DNA of 64,000 nucleotides from CAZISM01 sp964541895 (GTDB taxonomy: Bacteria > Zhuqueibacterota > Zhuqueibacteria > Residuimicrobiales > Residuimicrobiaceae): contig CAZISM010000005.1 of the NCBI GenBank assembly GCA_964541895.1, forward strand, positions 33,822-97,821, in the 5' to 3' direction. Positions 23,551-32,444 of this stretch are shown piece after piece; position 1 is the first letter of the stretch; each line of letters starts with the position of its first letter. Under the pieces are notes generated by a model, which did not search any database, was not told the origin of the DNA, and saw nothing but the letters and a program-made list of their open reading frames with translations. The translations under genes and the position numbers were made by a program.

Positions 23551-25455
23551 ATGAATGACCAGTCCGCACAAACGTTCGAATTCAAGGCTGAAATCCAACA
23601 GCTGTTGCACATTCTCACACACTCGCTGTACAGCCATCGTGAGATTTTTATCCGCGAACTGATTTCCAACGCCGCGGATGCGCTGGACAAGGCTCGGTTC
23701 AAGAGCATCAAAGGCGAATCTATGGCCGACCCGAATCTCGAATTCAGCATCCGCATCGATGTGGATGAAAAGGAAAAAACGTTTGTTCTGCGCGATACCG
23801 GCATCGGCATGAGCAAAAGTGAACTGATCGAGAACATCGGTACCATCGCCCACTCCGGCACCAGCGAATTTCTCCGCCAGATGGCGGTCCAGAACGAATC
23901 GGGCGTCAATCTGATCGGCCGTTTCGGGGTGGGATTTTATTCGGTGTTCATGGCGGCCGACAAGGTGGAATTGACCTCCAGGTCGGCGAACGCGGATGAA
24001 CCACCGCATCGCTGGATCAGCGACGGCAAAGGTCAGTTCGAGATTGAAGAAGCGGCGGAGGCGAGCCGCGGCACCCTCATCAAAGTGTTTCTCAGAGAAG
24101 AGGCCGAAGAATTTTGCCAGAAATTCCGCGTCGAGTCGATTATCAAGAAATACTCCAACTTTGTGCCGTTCCCCATTTACCTGAACGGCGAGCAGATCAA
24201 CACGATCTCGGCGGTCTGGCGCGAGCCCAAGGCACAGGTGAAGGAGGAACAGTATAACGAGTTTTTCAAGTTCATCGCCGATGAAACCGAGGAACCGCTG
24301 AGCCGTTTCCATTTCAGCGCCGATGCGCCCATCCAGTTCCACGCCCTGTTCTTCGTACCCAGGAGCAGCCGTGAGTCGATGGGATTCGGTCACGACGAGG
24401 AGGGGATTCAGCTGTTCGTTCGCCGTGTGCTGGTGGACCATCACAGCAAAGACATTCTGCCCGATTACCTGCGCTTCTGTCGCGGTGTGCTCGACAGCGA
24501 CGATCTGCCGCTCAACATCTCCCGGGAGACCCTGCAGGAAAATCAGTTGCTCATAAAGATCAAAAGCACCGTGGTCAGCAAGTTCCTGGGCCACCTGCAG
24601 GATCTGGCGCAGAACGACGGCGAAAAGTACCTCGAGGTGTGGCGTCAGCACGGCCGGGTTCTCAAGGAAGGGTATAACGATTTCACCAACCGGGAAAAGA
24701 TCTCCGAGCTGCTGCGTTTCAACTCGTCCCGCTGCGAGAACGAGAAAGAGCTGATCTCGCTGCAGACCTACCTCAGCCGCATGCCCGAACAGCAGGAGGA
24801 GATTTATTACATCTCCGGAAGCGGCCGCGATACCGTCAGCCGCAATCCGATTCTGGAGATTTTCAGAGCCAAGAACATCGAAGTGCTTTATTGCTACGAG
24901 CCGATCGATGAGTTTGTGCTGCCGGGATTGATGGAGTACAAGGGTAAAAAGATAAAGTCGGCGGATCAGGCGGATCTCAAAGCGTTGAGCAAGGTGGCCG
25001 ATGTTGCCAGCGAAGAGGCCAAAGTCTCCTACGATAAAAAAGAGTTGGACAAGCTGGCTCGACGCATCAAGGACATTTTGGCGGACAAGGTGGAAGAGGT
25101 GCGGATTTCCGAGCGCCTGGTGGACAGCCCGGCCGTGCTGGTGGGCACGGATGCGATGATGTCCCATCAGATGCAAAAGATCATGATGCATCTGCAGCAG
25201 AAAGTCGATCTGCCCAAACGGAACATGGAGATCAATCCCCGCCATCCGCTGATCCAGAGCATGCTGCACATGTACAGCAAAGATGCCCACGATCCGTTTC
25301 TGGTGCGCATCAGCCAGCGGTTGTTCGATAGTGTGCAATGGCTGGACGGCTATGTCGGCGATCCGCAGGCTACCGCCACCGGCCTGCAGGAGCTGCTGCT
25401 GGATGTTTCCAATATGTATTTAAAGAATGCGGCCGAAGACAAAGCAAAAGAATAG
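23551..25455 (+). CDS. htpG: Molecular chaperone HtpG (Hsp90)
   Basis: At 634 residues it has the standard length for bacterial Hsp90. The GHKL ATPase domain shows LIRE-type LISNAADALDKARF (~37), DTGIGMSKSEL (~79), TIAHSGTSEF (~96) and GRFGVGFYSVFMAADKVEL (~122). The middle domain contains NISRETLQENQLL (~325) and the catalytic Arg region. The C-terminal dimerisation domain ends in an acidic/Lys tail. It refolds client proteins in the cytoplasm with ATP. The ATG at 23551 follows AAAGGAGGAACAGG. No heat-shock-specific control element was identified upstream. Confidence 0.97.
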   Translation: MNDQSAQTFEFKAEIQQLLHILTHSLYSHREIFIRELISNAADALDKARFKSIKGESMADPNLEFSIRIDVDEKEKTFVLRDTGIGMSKSELIENIGTIAHSGTSEFLRQMAVQNESGVNLIGRFGVGFYSVFMAADKVELTSRSANADEPPHRWISDGKGQFEIEEAAEASRGTLIKVFLREEAEEFCQKFRVESIIKKYSNFVPFPIYLNGEQINTISAVWREPKAQVKEEQYNEFFKFIADETEEPLSRFHFSADAPIQFHALFFVPRSSRESMGFGHDEEGIQLFVRRVLVDHHSKDILPDYLRFCRGVLDSDDLPLNISRETLQENQLLIKIKSTVVSKFLGHLQDLAQNDGEKYLEVWRQHGRVLKEGYNDFTNREKISELLRFNSSRCENEKELISLQTYLSRMPEQQEEIYYISGSGRDTVSRNPILEIFRAKNIEVLYCYEPIDEFVLPGLMEYKGKKIKSADQADLKALSKVADVASEEAKVSYDKKELDKLARRIKDILADKVEEVRISERLVDSPAVLVGTDAMMSHQMQKIMMHLQQKVDLPKRNMEINPRHPLIQSMLHMYSKDAHDPFLVRISQRLFDSVQWLDGYVGDPQATATGLQELLLDVSNMYLKNAAEDKAKE

Positions 25456-25526
25456 GGTGCAATCCTGAATTCACGCCGTTTGCAGCACGGCGAAACAGCT
25501 CGAAAAGATCTGGAGGCTGCTCTCCA

Positions 25527-25592
25527 AGATTGCTTCGCTGCATTGGAGAGCACAGTCGTTCACGATAGTCGTGCCTTCGCTCGCAATGACAG
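25527..25592. repeat. Dispersed-repeat-like sequence (GATTGCTTCG...CGCAATGACAG)
   Basis: The segment opens with AGATTGCTTCGCTGC and ends with CTTCGCTCGCAATGACAG, whose outer parts (ATTGC and GCAAT) are inverted. This resembles a short palindromic intergenic repeat seen in many bacterial genomes. Only one copy is present here, so the repeat nature cannot be shown from the window. Confidence 0.35.
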
Positions 25593-25699
25593 GGAGAGCG
25601 CTCAGGTCGAGAGTTATTCCATACACATAGCGGAATCAGCTCCTCGGCCTCTGCGCACTCGTATTTTTAGGAATTGATCAGGCGAAACGCTTGAACACA

Positions 25700-27805
25700 T
25701 CAGGCCCCGATACTCATGATGACATAATACATCATGATGATGATGGCCACCAGAACCCAGCACACCACAAATCCCCAGATATCCCAACGATCCGGTTTCC
25801 AGAACTCCCAATCGCTGTCGGGAAACAGTTTTTTGCGTCGAACCAATTCCGGATTTTGAATGGCTTCCTGGACGCGGCGATTGTCCTCGGCCTGATCCGC
25901 CACCGTTGGTGTGTGGATGGCGGCATAGAATTCGTTCAGAACCTGTTCTGAATTTTTTTTGGTCAGCAGGCTGACGACAAACAATATCATAAAAGGCAGG
26001 ATGATATCGAAGAGAAAGGATAGCGTGGCCAGCTGGGCTTTGGAATAGTTCTGCAGCGGCAAACCCAGCAGTGACAGATAATACAGCTGGTTGCGAAACG
26101 CCCCCTTGCCGACCAGGCGGGAGTTTGGATCGTCCGGATTCTCCCGCACCAGTTCGTCGAAAAAGATCGCAGCCGGCGGCTGCACCTTTCGTTTTTCAAT
26201 CATCTCGCCGATCCGTACCGCGCGGCCGGCCTGAACATCTTCCTCCAGCGCTTTCGTGCGGATAGGGATTATCCGTTCGTGGGTCTGCACGGTGAGGCGC
26301 GGGCTGGTGCGCACCGACTTGATAGTGGGCGCGATATTGGGAATCAGCACCGTGATCATGATGGAAACGATCATCTGCACAATCACCGCCCGGGTGGTGA
26401 GTCGACGCCAGAAATAGACCAGCCAGAGCGCCGGGCCGATGATGGTGCCGATGGAGAGGATATACTTGAACATGACAAAGATGTCGTTGACCTGCAGTGC
26501 AAAATAAATCGAGGCCAGCAGAATGATGATGATGACGGTGCGGCCGGCGCGGATCTGCGACGGCTGTGACGTCTGCGGTCGCAGCGGCAATAAAATATTG
26601 TTGGTAAACGCAGCGCCCCATTCCAGACTTTGTGCCGATATGGTCGACATGTTGGCGGCCATGATAGAAGCGATCATGAGCCCGATGGCGCCGGCGCCCA
26701 GCAGATCCCGCGTCAGATGGCCCCAGATCATGGTAGGATCGTCCACCAGGCCCTGGTAAAGCCCCACGGCCACCAGCCCGGTCAGGGCCCAGCCGATCAT
26801 CATCAGCCGTTTGGCAAAGGAGCCGAACATCAATCCCATGCGGGCCGACATGTCGTCCTTGGGTGCTCCGCCGATGACAAAACTGCGCGGCGGCAATCCG
26901 ATGAGATTGATAAAGGCCATAGTGACGACGAAATACCAGGTGTATTCGCTGGTCGCGGCCGAGCCGAACAGTTCAAACATGTAATCGGGAACCCTGGCGT
27001 GCAAGCCGCCAAAGCCGCCGAGCCGCGCCAGTCCCACCGGAATAAGAATAAAGCTGAGCACGATAATGAGTAGCCCCTGAACCACATCGTTGATAGCGGC
27101 GGCGAACATGCCGCCCAAGACAGTATAGCCGCCAACGGTCAAGGCATAGATGAACAGAAACGCTGTCAGATTCAGATACGAGATATAGGCGTGCAGTTCA
27201 CCTCGTTTTTGCTTCTCCAGCAGTACAGTCTGTTCGGCTTTTTCCGTCGGCTGCAGAGGCCGGAGGCTTTGGGTTTTGTTCAGCTCCTGCAGCCGATTGA
27301 AATCGACGATGGACTGTTTCTCCACGGCGGTACATTCCGCATCCGGCTTGACCATGAGCGCCTGCATGGTTTTGCCGGTGAGGAGAAATCCCATGGAGCC
27401 GCCATAGATCGCCATCATCAGAATATAGAGAGCGAACAGCCCGGCGAGGAAGCGGCTTTCAAACCGGTGCAGATAGATATCGCCCGGCCCGAGATAGCGG
27501 GCCCGTTTCTGCAAAATGGCCGAGAACCAGTAAAAGGGGGTGATGAACAAAGTCAGATTCTGAAACCAGAGGCCGGATAAGCCCTGGCGATAGATTTCGC
27601 GGGTGACGCCGGTGGCCTGATCAGCGCTGGTGATGTTGCCGAAATTCATAAAGGTGGTGAGGAATTTGCCGAACGAGCGCCCGCCCTGATAAAAATCCCT
27701 GGTGTTCTGAATTCGTTTTTGCGTCCATTTGCCGATCCATACCATGAGTATGAAGTAGAGGATAATGACCAGCCAATCGAACAGGTGCAAGCCGATAATA
27801 TGCAT
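25700..27805 (-). CDS. Sodium:solute symporter family protein
   Basis: ATG 27805 is preferred: AGGAG lies ten bases before it and MHIIGLHLFDWLVIILYF is a normal first helix. The 701-residue protein has the SSS/LeuT-type layout. It opens with GKWTQKRIQNTRDFYQGGRS (~27) and FMNFGNITSADQATGVTREIY (~53), in the sodium-site helix 1, followed by about 13 hydrophobic helices. A soluble segment of ~100 residues (~510-610) interrupts the last helices, longer than in common SSS members. It imports an unidentified solute with sodium. It is the last gene of the minus-strand operon starting at 32444, and it follows a PAS-domain gene by 13 bases. Confidence 0.88.
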   Translation of the reverse strand: MHIIGLHLFDWLVIILYFILMVWIGKWTQKRIQNTRDFYQGGRSFGKFLTTFMNFGNITSADQATGVTREIYRQGLSGLWFQNLTLFITPFYWFSAILQKRARYLGPGDIYLHRFESRFLAGLFALYILMMAIYGGSMGFLLTGKTMQALMVKPDAECTAVEKQSIVDFNRLQELNKTQSLRPLQPTEKAEQTVLLEKQKRGELHAYISYLNLTAFLFIYALTVGGYTVLGGMFAAAINDVVQGLLIIVLSFILIPVGLARLGGFGGLHARVPDYMFELFGSAATSEYTWYFVVTMAFINLIGLPPRSFVIGGAPKDDMSARMGLMFGSFAKRLMMIGWALTGLVAVGLYQGLVDDPTMIWGHLTRDLLGAGAIGLMIASIMAANMSTISAQSLEWGAAFTNNILLPLRPQTSQPSQIRAGRTVIIIILLASIYFALQVNDIFVMFKYILSIGTIIGPALWLVYFWRRLTTRAVIVQMIVSIMITVLIPNIAPTIKSVRTSPRLTVQTHERIIPIRTKALEEDVQAGRAVRIGEMIEKRKVQPPAAIFFDELVRENPDDPNSRLVGKGAFRNQLYYLSLLGLPLQNYSKAQLATLSFLFDIILPFMILFVVSLLTKKNSEQVLNEFYAAIHTPTVADQAEDNRRVQEAIQNPELVRRKKLFPDSDWEFWKPDRWDIWGFVVCWVLVAIIIMMYYVIMSIGA

Positions 27806-27818
27806 GGGATCCGGACTC

Positions 27819-28163
27819 CTATCGCCGAACAAAGTGAGGTAAGCGGGCGGGTACTTCCACTGACCATTCTACCAGCCCCTGATAGACGCCGCTCAGGTAC
27901 CAGGGGGTCTGGTGGATGAATGTATGGACCCCATGTTTTTCTATGGTGTAACTGTTGCTGCCGGCCTGGGCCAGCAGTTCGGCCAGTTTGCTGCGAGCCG
28001 GCTCCGGATGGCAGTCCAAAAGATTGCGGCCTACCAGCGCCTCGCCGCCGTCATCGGCAAAGGCCGCACGGCTGCGATCGTTCATGTAGAGAATGATCCC
28101 TGTCCGATCACAGACGGTGATGGCGCCGGGAAATTCCTCAACCCATTCCGGAAGTTGCATCAT
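27819..28163 (-). CDS. Small PAS-domain protein
   Basis: ATG 28163 overlaps the rsgA stop (ATGA) and follows AGGAAAGG, so the start is well supported. The 114 residues make up little more than one PAS fold. FPGAITVCDRTGIILYMNDRSRAAF is followed by GEALVGRNLLDCHPEPARSKL, then GVHTFIHQTPWYLSGVYQGLVEWSVEV. PAS domains sense ligands or redox state and pass signals to other proteins. No kinase, cyclase or DNA-binding part is attached. It lies between a ribosome-assembly GTPase and a sodium symporter, 13 bases ahead of the latter, and it might sense the solute or modulate an unlinked partner. Confidence 0.82.
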   Translation of the reverse strand: MMQLPEWVEEFPGAITVCDRTGIILYMNDRSRAAFADDGGEALVGRNLLDCHPEPARSKLAELLAQAGSNSYTIEKHGVHTFIHQTPWYLSGVYQGLVEWSVEVPARLPHFVRR

Positions 28164-29230
28164 TTGCCTTTCCTGGTGATCTGGTAATAGTTCTTGATGG
28201 TTCTGCTCAATATTTTTTCGTTTCGTTTCTTTTTCATCTGGATCAGGGTCGGGTCCTGGGCCTGTTGCCGCCGTTCGCCGTCCAGCTTGAGAAACGCCTG
28301 ATAGCGCTCGCGGGTCACCTCGCCCCGTTCCACGGCTGCGCGCACGCCGCATTCGGGTTCCTGGCCGTGGGTGCAATCGCGAAAGCGGCAGCTTTTGGCC
28401 CATTCTTCAATGTCTTCAAAGGTTTCATCCAGACCGGCCTCCATATCCAGCAGGCCCAGTTCACGCATACCCGGGGTGTCGATCACCAGGCCGCCATGGG
28501 GCAGGCTGAACAGCTGTCGCTGCGTGGTGGTGTGCCGGCCTTTGGCATCTTTGGCGCGAACGGACTGGGTGCTCTGCCTGGCCTCGCCGAGCAGGCCATT
28601 GATGAGGGTGGATTTGCCGACCCCGGAGGGACCGAGAAAACAGACGGTCTGACCGCGTGGCACGAACTGCTCCAGTGCGGCAATGTCCGCCGGCTCGTTG
28701 CTGTTGCAGATGAACACGGCTACCTGATGGGCGATTCGGGCCACCTCATCGTGCAGCTGTGCAAATTGTTCCGGCGAGAGCAGATCTTTTTTGGTCAGCA
28801 GCAGCATGGGAGTGGCGCCGGCGCTTTTCGCCAGCACCATATAGCGCTCGATGCTGTTGCTGTTCAGCGGCCGGTCCAGCCCCTGCACGATACACGCCAT
28901 ATCCACGTTGGCGGCAATGACCTGAACTGCAAAGCGTTTGCCGGCGGTCTTGCGATAGAGCACGCCGCGGCGCGGCAATATCTCGTCCAGAACCGCGGTG
29001 TCGTTGTCGATGCGGCGAACCAGGAGCCAATCTCCCACCGCCGGCAGATCGCGATCATCGGCGGCGTTGTAATAAAATTTGCCCGGCACCTCGAGGGTAG
29101 CCGGACCCTGATCCGTATATATTCGATAATTGTGAATGTTGGCGGCGATCACCCGCGCCAGCTCCACGCCTGCGCGCGTCTGGAGCAGGGCTCGCAGCTC
29201 GGCCGTTACGCCGTAAGCAGTCAGTGCCAA
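28160..29230 (-). CDS. rsgA: Ribosome small-subunit-dependent GTPase A
   Basis: The 356-residue protein has the circularly permuted GTPase order of RsgA: an N-terminal OB-like domain (~20-110), G4 LLLTKKDLL (~145), G1 LGPSGVGKSTLINGLLG (~205), then G3 VIDTPGMRELGL (~255). The C-terminal zinc finger has C-x5-C and a further Cys/His in CRFRDCTHGQEPECGV (~286-301). RsgA helps late 30S ribosome maturation in the cytoplasm. The ATG at 29230 lies only 7 bases after the stop of a secreted-protein gene, and its own stop overlaps the PAS gene. It is therefore embedded in an operon of mainly exported proteins, an unusual place for it. Confidence 0.95.
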   Translation of the reverse strand: MALTAYGVTAELRALLQTRAGVELARVIAANIHNYRIYTDQGPATLEVPGKFYYNAADDRDLPAVGDWLLVRRIDNDTAVLDEILPRRGVLYRKTAGKRFAVQVIAANVDMACIVQGLDRPLNSNSIERYMVLAKSAGATPMLLLTKKDLLSPEQFAQLHDEVARIAHQVAVFICNSNEPADIAALEQFVPRGQTVCFLGPSGVGKSTLINGLLGEARQSTQSVRAKDAKGRHTTTQRQLFSLPHGGLVIDTPGMRELGLLDMEAGLDETFEDIEEWAKSCRFRDCTHGQEPECGVRAAVERGEVTRERYQAFLKLDGERRQQAQDPTLIQMKKKRNEKILSRTIKNYYQITRKGK

Positions 29231-29237
29231 GAGGACC

Positions 29238-30977
29238 TCAATTAAAATTCAGTTCCAACGTTTCCTTCCCGTAGCGCAGCGTGATGATGCCGCTATAGCG
29301 CTTGCTGAGCATATAGGGGCTGTCATAGAGTTCGTCGGCTTTAAAGCGTACCGCCTGGCCGTTCAACAGGCGGGCGCCGTTGAAGGAAAACTGCATCTCA
29401 TCCCCCTCCAGCGTTTTGTAGGTGACGGTGCCGAATTTCCATTGCGGTACGATCTGGAAACGGCGACAAAACGCGGCGAAGGAGGCGTGGTGTGACGCTT
29501 CATCCACCTGCACCACCACGCCGTTGCGCAGATCGTGGCTGCGCCAGCGCCAGTTTACTTTTTCCTCGATCCATTCGTACGGCTTGAGCGGAAAAAAGGC
29601 GATATAGGTCTTGCCGGCGTTGCAAAAGATCCAGCCCGACGGATCGATCCGCCGCTCGCGCAAGGTCTTGGGGAAAAAGCCGTCGATGTGGGGATGCTGC
29701 GCTCCCGTCTCTATTTCATACACCACGATGAGCGCGTTGCGATGCTGAAAAGTCTGCTCAAAGGGAGAGCTCGAGTTCCATTTATTCGGATCTTTGTAGA
29801 TGAGATGATAACGGTTCACTTCATCCGCCAGTATCTTTTCCTCTTCCGGAAAAAACATGGCCAGTTCCTGGCCGGAATAAAAGGGATGCAGGGTGAACAG
29901 AGTGTTGTAGGGTTGCTCCGACACGAACGACACGTCCCAGGTATGCTGTTGAATCGGCTGCAGAATGCCGCCGTACAACGAGCCGAGCACATAGGATGGG
30001 CTCATGTAGGTATATTTATAGACAATGGGATTCTGTTCCTCGCGGAAGCGGATGATGTTGCGCGTGCGTTTGCTCTCCAGGTTGACATAGGGTTGGCTGC
30101 GGTCCGTGGCGATGCGGCGGATGAGCTCCGGCAACCGGTAGCTGCTGAGAGTGCCGCAGACCGTTTCCCAGCCGCGATGGCGCAGCGGGCCGCGGTGTTC
30201 GCGCCAGGGCTCGAAATCCGGCTGGCCGAAGTAGAGCCAGGCCCACATGGTGCTGGCCGGGATGAGCGGGTTGATGATATCTTCCGGATAGTCGCGACTG
30301 TGACCGCCGCCATACAGGCCCTGCAGGTGATCCACGGCAAAATCGGCGAACAAAAGATGCAGCACCAGTTCGACACGGTGCCGCAGAACCGGCTCTTTGC
30401 AGAAATCATACAGCACCAGCATGGGCGACACATAGGTGATAAAGTAGGTCGGCGAATCGAACTCACCCTGGCCGACGGTGCTGGTGATCTGGATCCAGCG
30501 CAGCAGGTATTCGTGCGCTTCCTGCCAGTTTTCCTGTGAGCTCTTGCCGTTGAACCAGAAGGCGGCCGGTTCATCGGGCCAGGTCTGACTGGCCAGCAGG
30601 ATCCCGGTGTAATACATGGCCCAGTGATTTTCCGTGTCGCCGCGATACAGGGTTCGCCGGTGATAGAGCTCGCGGAATTTTTTTGCCAGCGAGTCCGGCA
30701 GCTCCTGCTGCAGATGGAGATAGGTGGCGATGGCGGAATAGCTGAGAAAGGAGCCGCCGATTTTTTCATCGAACAGCAGAGAGTCCAGTTGACGCCAGGC
30801 CGGCCGGCCGGTTTTGATTTTAGCCAGCACGGTAAAAAAATCCGTCTTGCTTTCCCCGGCTGCGGCTTTGAGAATGGTGCGGCTTCGTTCGCTAAAAGAA
30901 TATTTTGCTTCCGCCTGAGCCGCCGGGCAGGTCGTCCACACCAGCAAAGGTATGAAAAAGGCATATAATTTCAACAT
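29238..30977 (-). CDS. Large secreted protein of unknown function
   Basis: ATG 30977 starts a signal peptide (MLKLYAFFIPLLVWTTCPAAQA). The longer frame would add 15 residues in front of it. The mature ~557 residues are rich in Trp, Tyr and His. The N-terminal ~300 look helical, with SAIATYLHLQQELPD (~80), NHWAMYYTGILLASQTWPDE (~117) and GGGHSRDYPEDIINPLIP (~245). The rest looks beta-rich. The overall picture is reminiscent of alpha/alpha-toroid polysaccharide lyases or hydrolases with a beta-sandwich C-terminus, but no definite catalytic motif can be assigned. It follows the BNR-propeller gene by 13 bases and precedes rsgA by 7. Confidence 0.7.
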   Translation of the reverse strand: MLKLYAFFIPLLVWTTCPAAQAEAKYSFSERSRTILKAAAGESKTDFFTVLAKIKTGRPAWRQLDSLLFDEKIGGSFLSYSAIATYLHLQQELPDSLAKKFRELYHRRTLYRGDTENHWAMYYTGILLASQTWPDEPAAFWFNGKSSQENWQEAHEYLLRWIQITSTVGQGEFDSPTYFITYVSPMLVLYDFCKEPVLRHRVELVLHLLFADFAVDHLQGLYGGGHSRDYPEDIINPLIPASTMWAWLYFGQPDFEPWREHRGPLRHRGWETVCGTLSSYRLPELIRRIATDRSQPYVNLESKRTRNIIRFREEQNPIVYKYTYMSPSYVLGSLYGGILQPIQQHTWDVSFVSEQPYNTLFTLHPFYSGQELAMFFPEEEKILADEVNRYHLIYKDPNKWNSSSPFEQTFQHRNALIVVYEIETGAQHPHIDGFFPKTLRERRIDPSGWIFCNAGKTYIAFFPLKPYEWIEEKVNWRWRSHDLRNGVVVQVDEASHHASFAAFCRRFQIVPQWKFGTVTYKTLEGDEMQFSFNGARLLNGQAVRFKADELYDSPYMLSKRYSGIITLRYGKETLELNFN

Positions 30978-30990
30978 GAGCGTCTGCAAC

Positions 30991-31992
30991 CTATTTGATG
31001 GATAAACTCCAAACCTGGGCATCAGGCTGGCTGTTAAATTTCCAGTTCACACCTTCATCATCGCTCTCGTAAAGACCGCCGTTGATGGTGCCGGCGAGCA
31101 GGCGATGGGGCCCTGCATACAGCAATCCATGCACGGTAAGGTTGGTCAAACCGTTTATGCGCTGTGTCCAGTTCTCGCCGCCGTCCGCAGAGATAAACAC
31201 GCCGCCGCTGTGCGTGCCGATTGCCAGGTGCCGGTCATTTTTCGGATTCACCGCGATCGCGTACACGGTGCTGTCGCTGAGGCCTTTGTTCATCGTTCGC
31301 CAGCTGTAATCCCCTTGCCGGCGGACAAAGAGGCCGTTATTTTCCGTGCCGGCCCAGATGTGTTCAGCCGACTGCGCGAGCACGCGAATGCCCATGTCTG
31401 CCAGGCCGGAATGGTCCCAGTTGCGACCCTCGTTATAACTGACATACACGCCGTCTTCACTGGCACTCAGGATCGTGGCCGGGTTTTCCCGGCTGACGAG
31501 CAGGTCGGCTGCAAAGCCGTTTCTGATTTTATCCCAGTGTTCGCCGGCGTCGGTCGTCTTGAATACGCCGTAAGCCGAAGCCGCATAGACGATGTTCGGA
31601 TCGGTCGCTACCGCCCGGACTTTGAGCACTTCGGTGATCTGCCAGCCGGTGGTAATGCGCCAGGTTTGGCCGGCGTCACGGGAGCGCAGGATGCCGTTGC
31701 CGGCCGCACACCAGATGGTTCCGTCCGGACCGACCTCCACATGAAAAATCCGCACCGCTTCGCGCCAGCCGACATGTTGCCAGGATTGGCCGTTGTCCCG
31801 GCTGTAAAAGAGCCCGACTGCTGGATTCTGTGATTTTCCCCATTGATGCCGGCGTGAACTCAATACGGTCATATAGAGGGTCGGTGCGGCATAGCCGCTG
31901 CTAACCAGGAAAAGCCACAACAGCAGCTGCAGCCGCCACCGCCGCGACCGCGAGGAGCGACCGGCAGGGGTTTGTGCTGTTGGCCCGCTCAT
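30991..31992 (-). CDS. Secreted BNR/sortilin-type beta-propeller protein
   Basis: The 333-residue protein has an Arg-rich start followed by a hydrophobic leader (LQLLLWLFLVSSGYAA, ~21-36). It then carries at least five Asp-box (BNR) motifs of form S-x-D-x-G-x-x-W: YSRDNGQSWQ (~63), RSRDAGQTWR (~102), KTTDAGEHWD (~144), ISADGGENWTQ (~268) and ESDDEGVNWK (~311). Such propellers occur in sialidases, Vps10-like and photosystem-stability factors. Asp boxes are structural, so no enzyme activity follows. Its ATG overlaps the ridA stop (ATGA), so expression is coupled to the lipoprotein RidA gene. Confidence 0.85.
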   Translation of the reverse strand: MSGPTAQTPAGRSSRSRRWRLQLLLWLFLVSSGYAAPTLYMTVLSSRRHQWGKSQNPAVGLFYSRDNGQSWQHVGWREAVRIFHVEVGPDGTIWCAAGNGILRSRDAGQTWRITTGWQITEVLKVRAVATDPNIVYAASAYGVFKTTDAGEHWDKIRNGFAADLLVSRENPATILSASEDGVYVSYNEGRNWDHSGLADMGIRVLAQSAEHIWAGTENNGLFVRRQGDYSWRTMNKGLSDSTVYAIAVNPKNDRHLAIGTHSGGVFISADGGENWTQRINGLTNLTVHGLLYAGPHRLLAGTINGGLYESDDEGVNWKFNSQPDAQVWSLSIK

Positions 31993-32444
31993 GGCTTTTT
32001 GCTCTTGACAGCGGTCATCATGATCTCCACCATACCGTCGCGCGGCAGGCGGGCCGGCTGCACCACAGCCCGGGCCGGCAAATTGTTTTTAAAATAGCCG
32101 GCATACACCTTGTTGAACGCGGCAAAGTCGTTCATGTCGGCCAGAAAAGCCTGGGTGGCGACCACGTCGTCAAAGGTAAAATCGGCCGCGGCCAGCACAG
32201 CGGCCAGATTCTCCATGGCGCGGGTGGTCTGGGCTTGAATGCCGCCTTCCACCATCTTTCCTGTGGCCGGGTCCATGCCGAGCTGGCCGGCGAGATACAG
32301 CGTCGGCCCCACCTGCACGGCCTGGGAGTAGGGACCTATGGCTGCCGGCGCCTTGTCGGTTTGAATCGTTCTGCGCACCAGGGCCTGCCGGCTGCAGCCG
32401 AGCAGTATGGCCAGCGCGCTGATGGCTATTAACCATTTTTTCAT
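31989..32444 (-). CDS. RidA family protein predicted as a lipoprotein
   Basis: ATG 32444 follows AGGAG. The first 17 residues form a lipoprotein signal ending in the lipobox LLGC. The remaining ~130 residues are a full RidA/YjgF/UK114 domain: DKAPAAIGPYSQAVQVG (~30), YLAGQLGMDPATGKM (~50), TRAMENLAAVLAAADFTFDDVV (~75), and the ligand-binding Arg in LPARAVVQPARLPRDGMVEI (~122). RidA proteins hydrolyse reactive enamine/imine intermediates from PLP enzymes and are normally cytosolic. A lipid anchor would place this one in the periplasm, where a different substrate is likely. It is first in a six-gene operon. Confidence 0.88.
   Translation of the reverse strand: MKKWLIAISALAILLGCSRQALVRRTIQTDKAPAAIGPYSQAVQVGPTLYLAGQLGMDPATGKMVEGGIQAQTTRAMENLAAVLAAADFTFDDVVATQAFLADMNDFAAFNKVYAGYFKNNLPARAVVQPARLPRDGMVEIMMTAVKSKKP

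Noticed and set aside
23317..25338. 673-codon minus-strand open frame opposite htpG
   Set aside because: It is exactly antisense to a complete htpG with all family motifs. It has no recognisable domain and reflects base composition.
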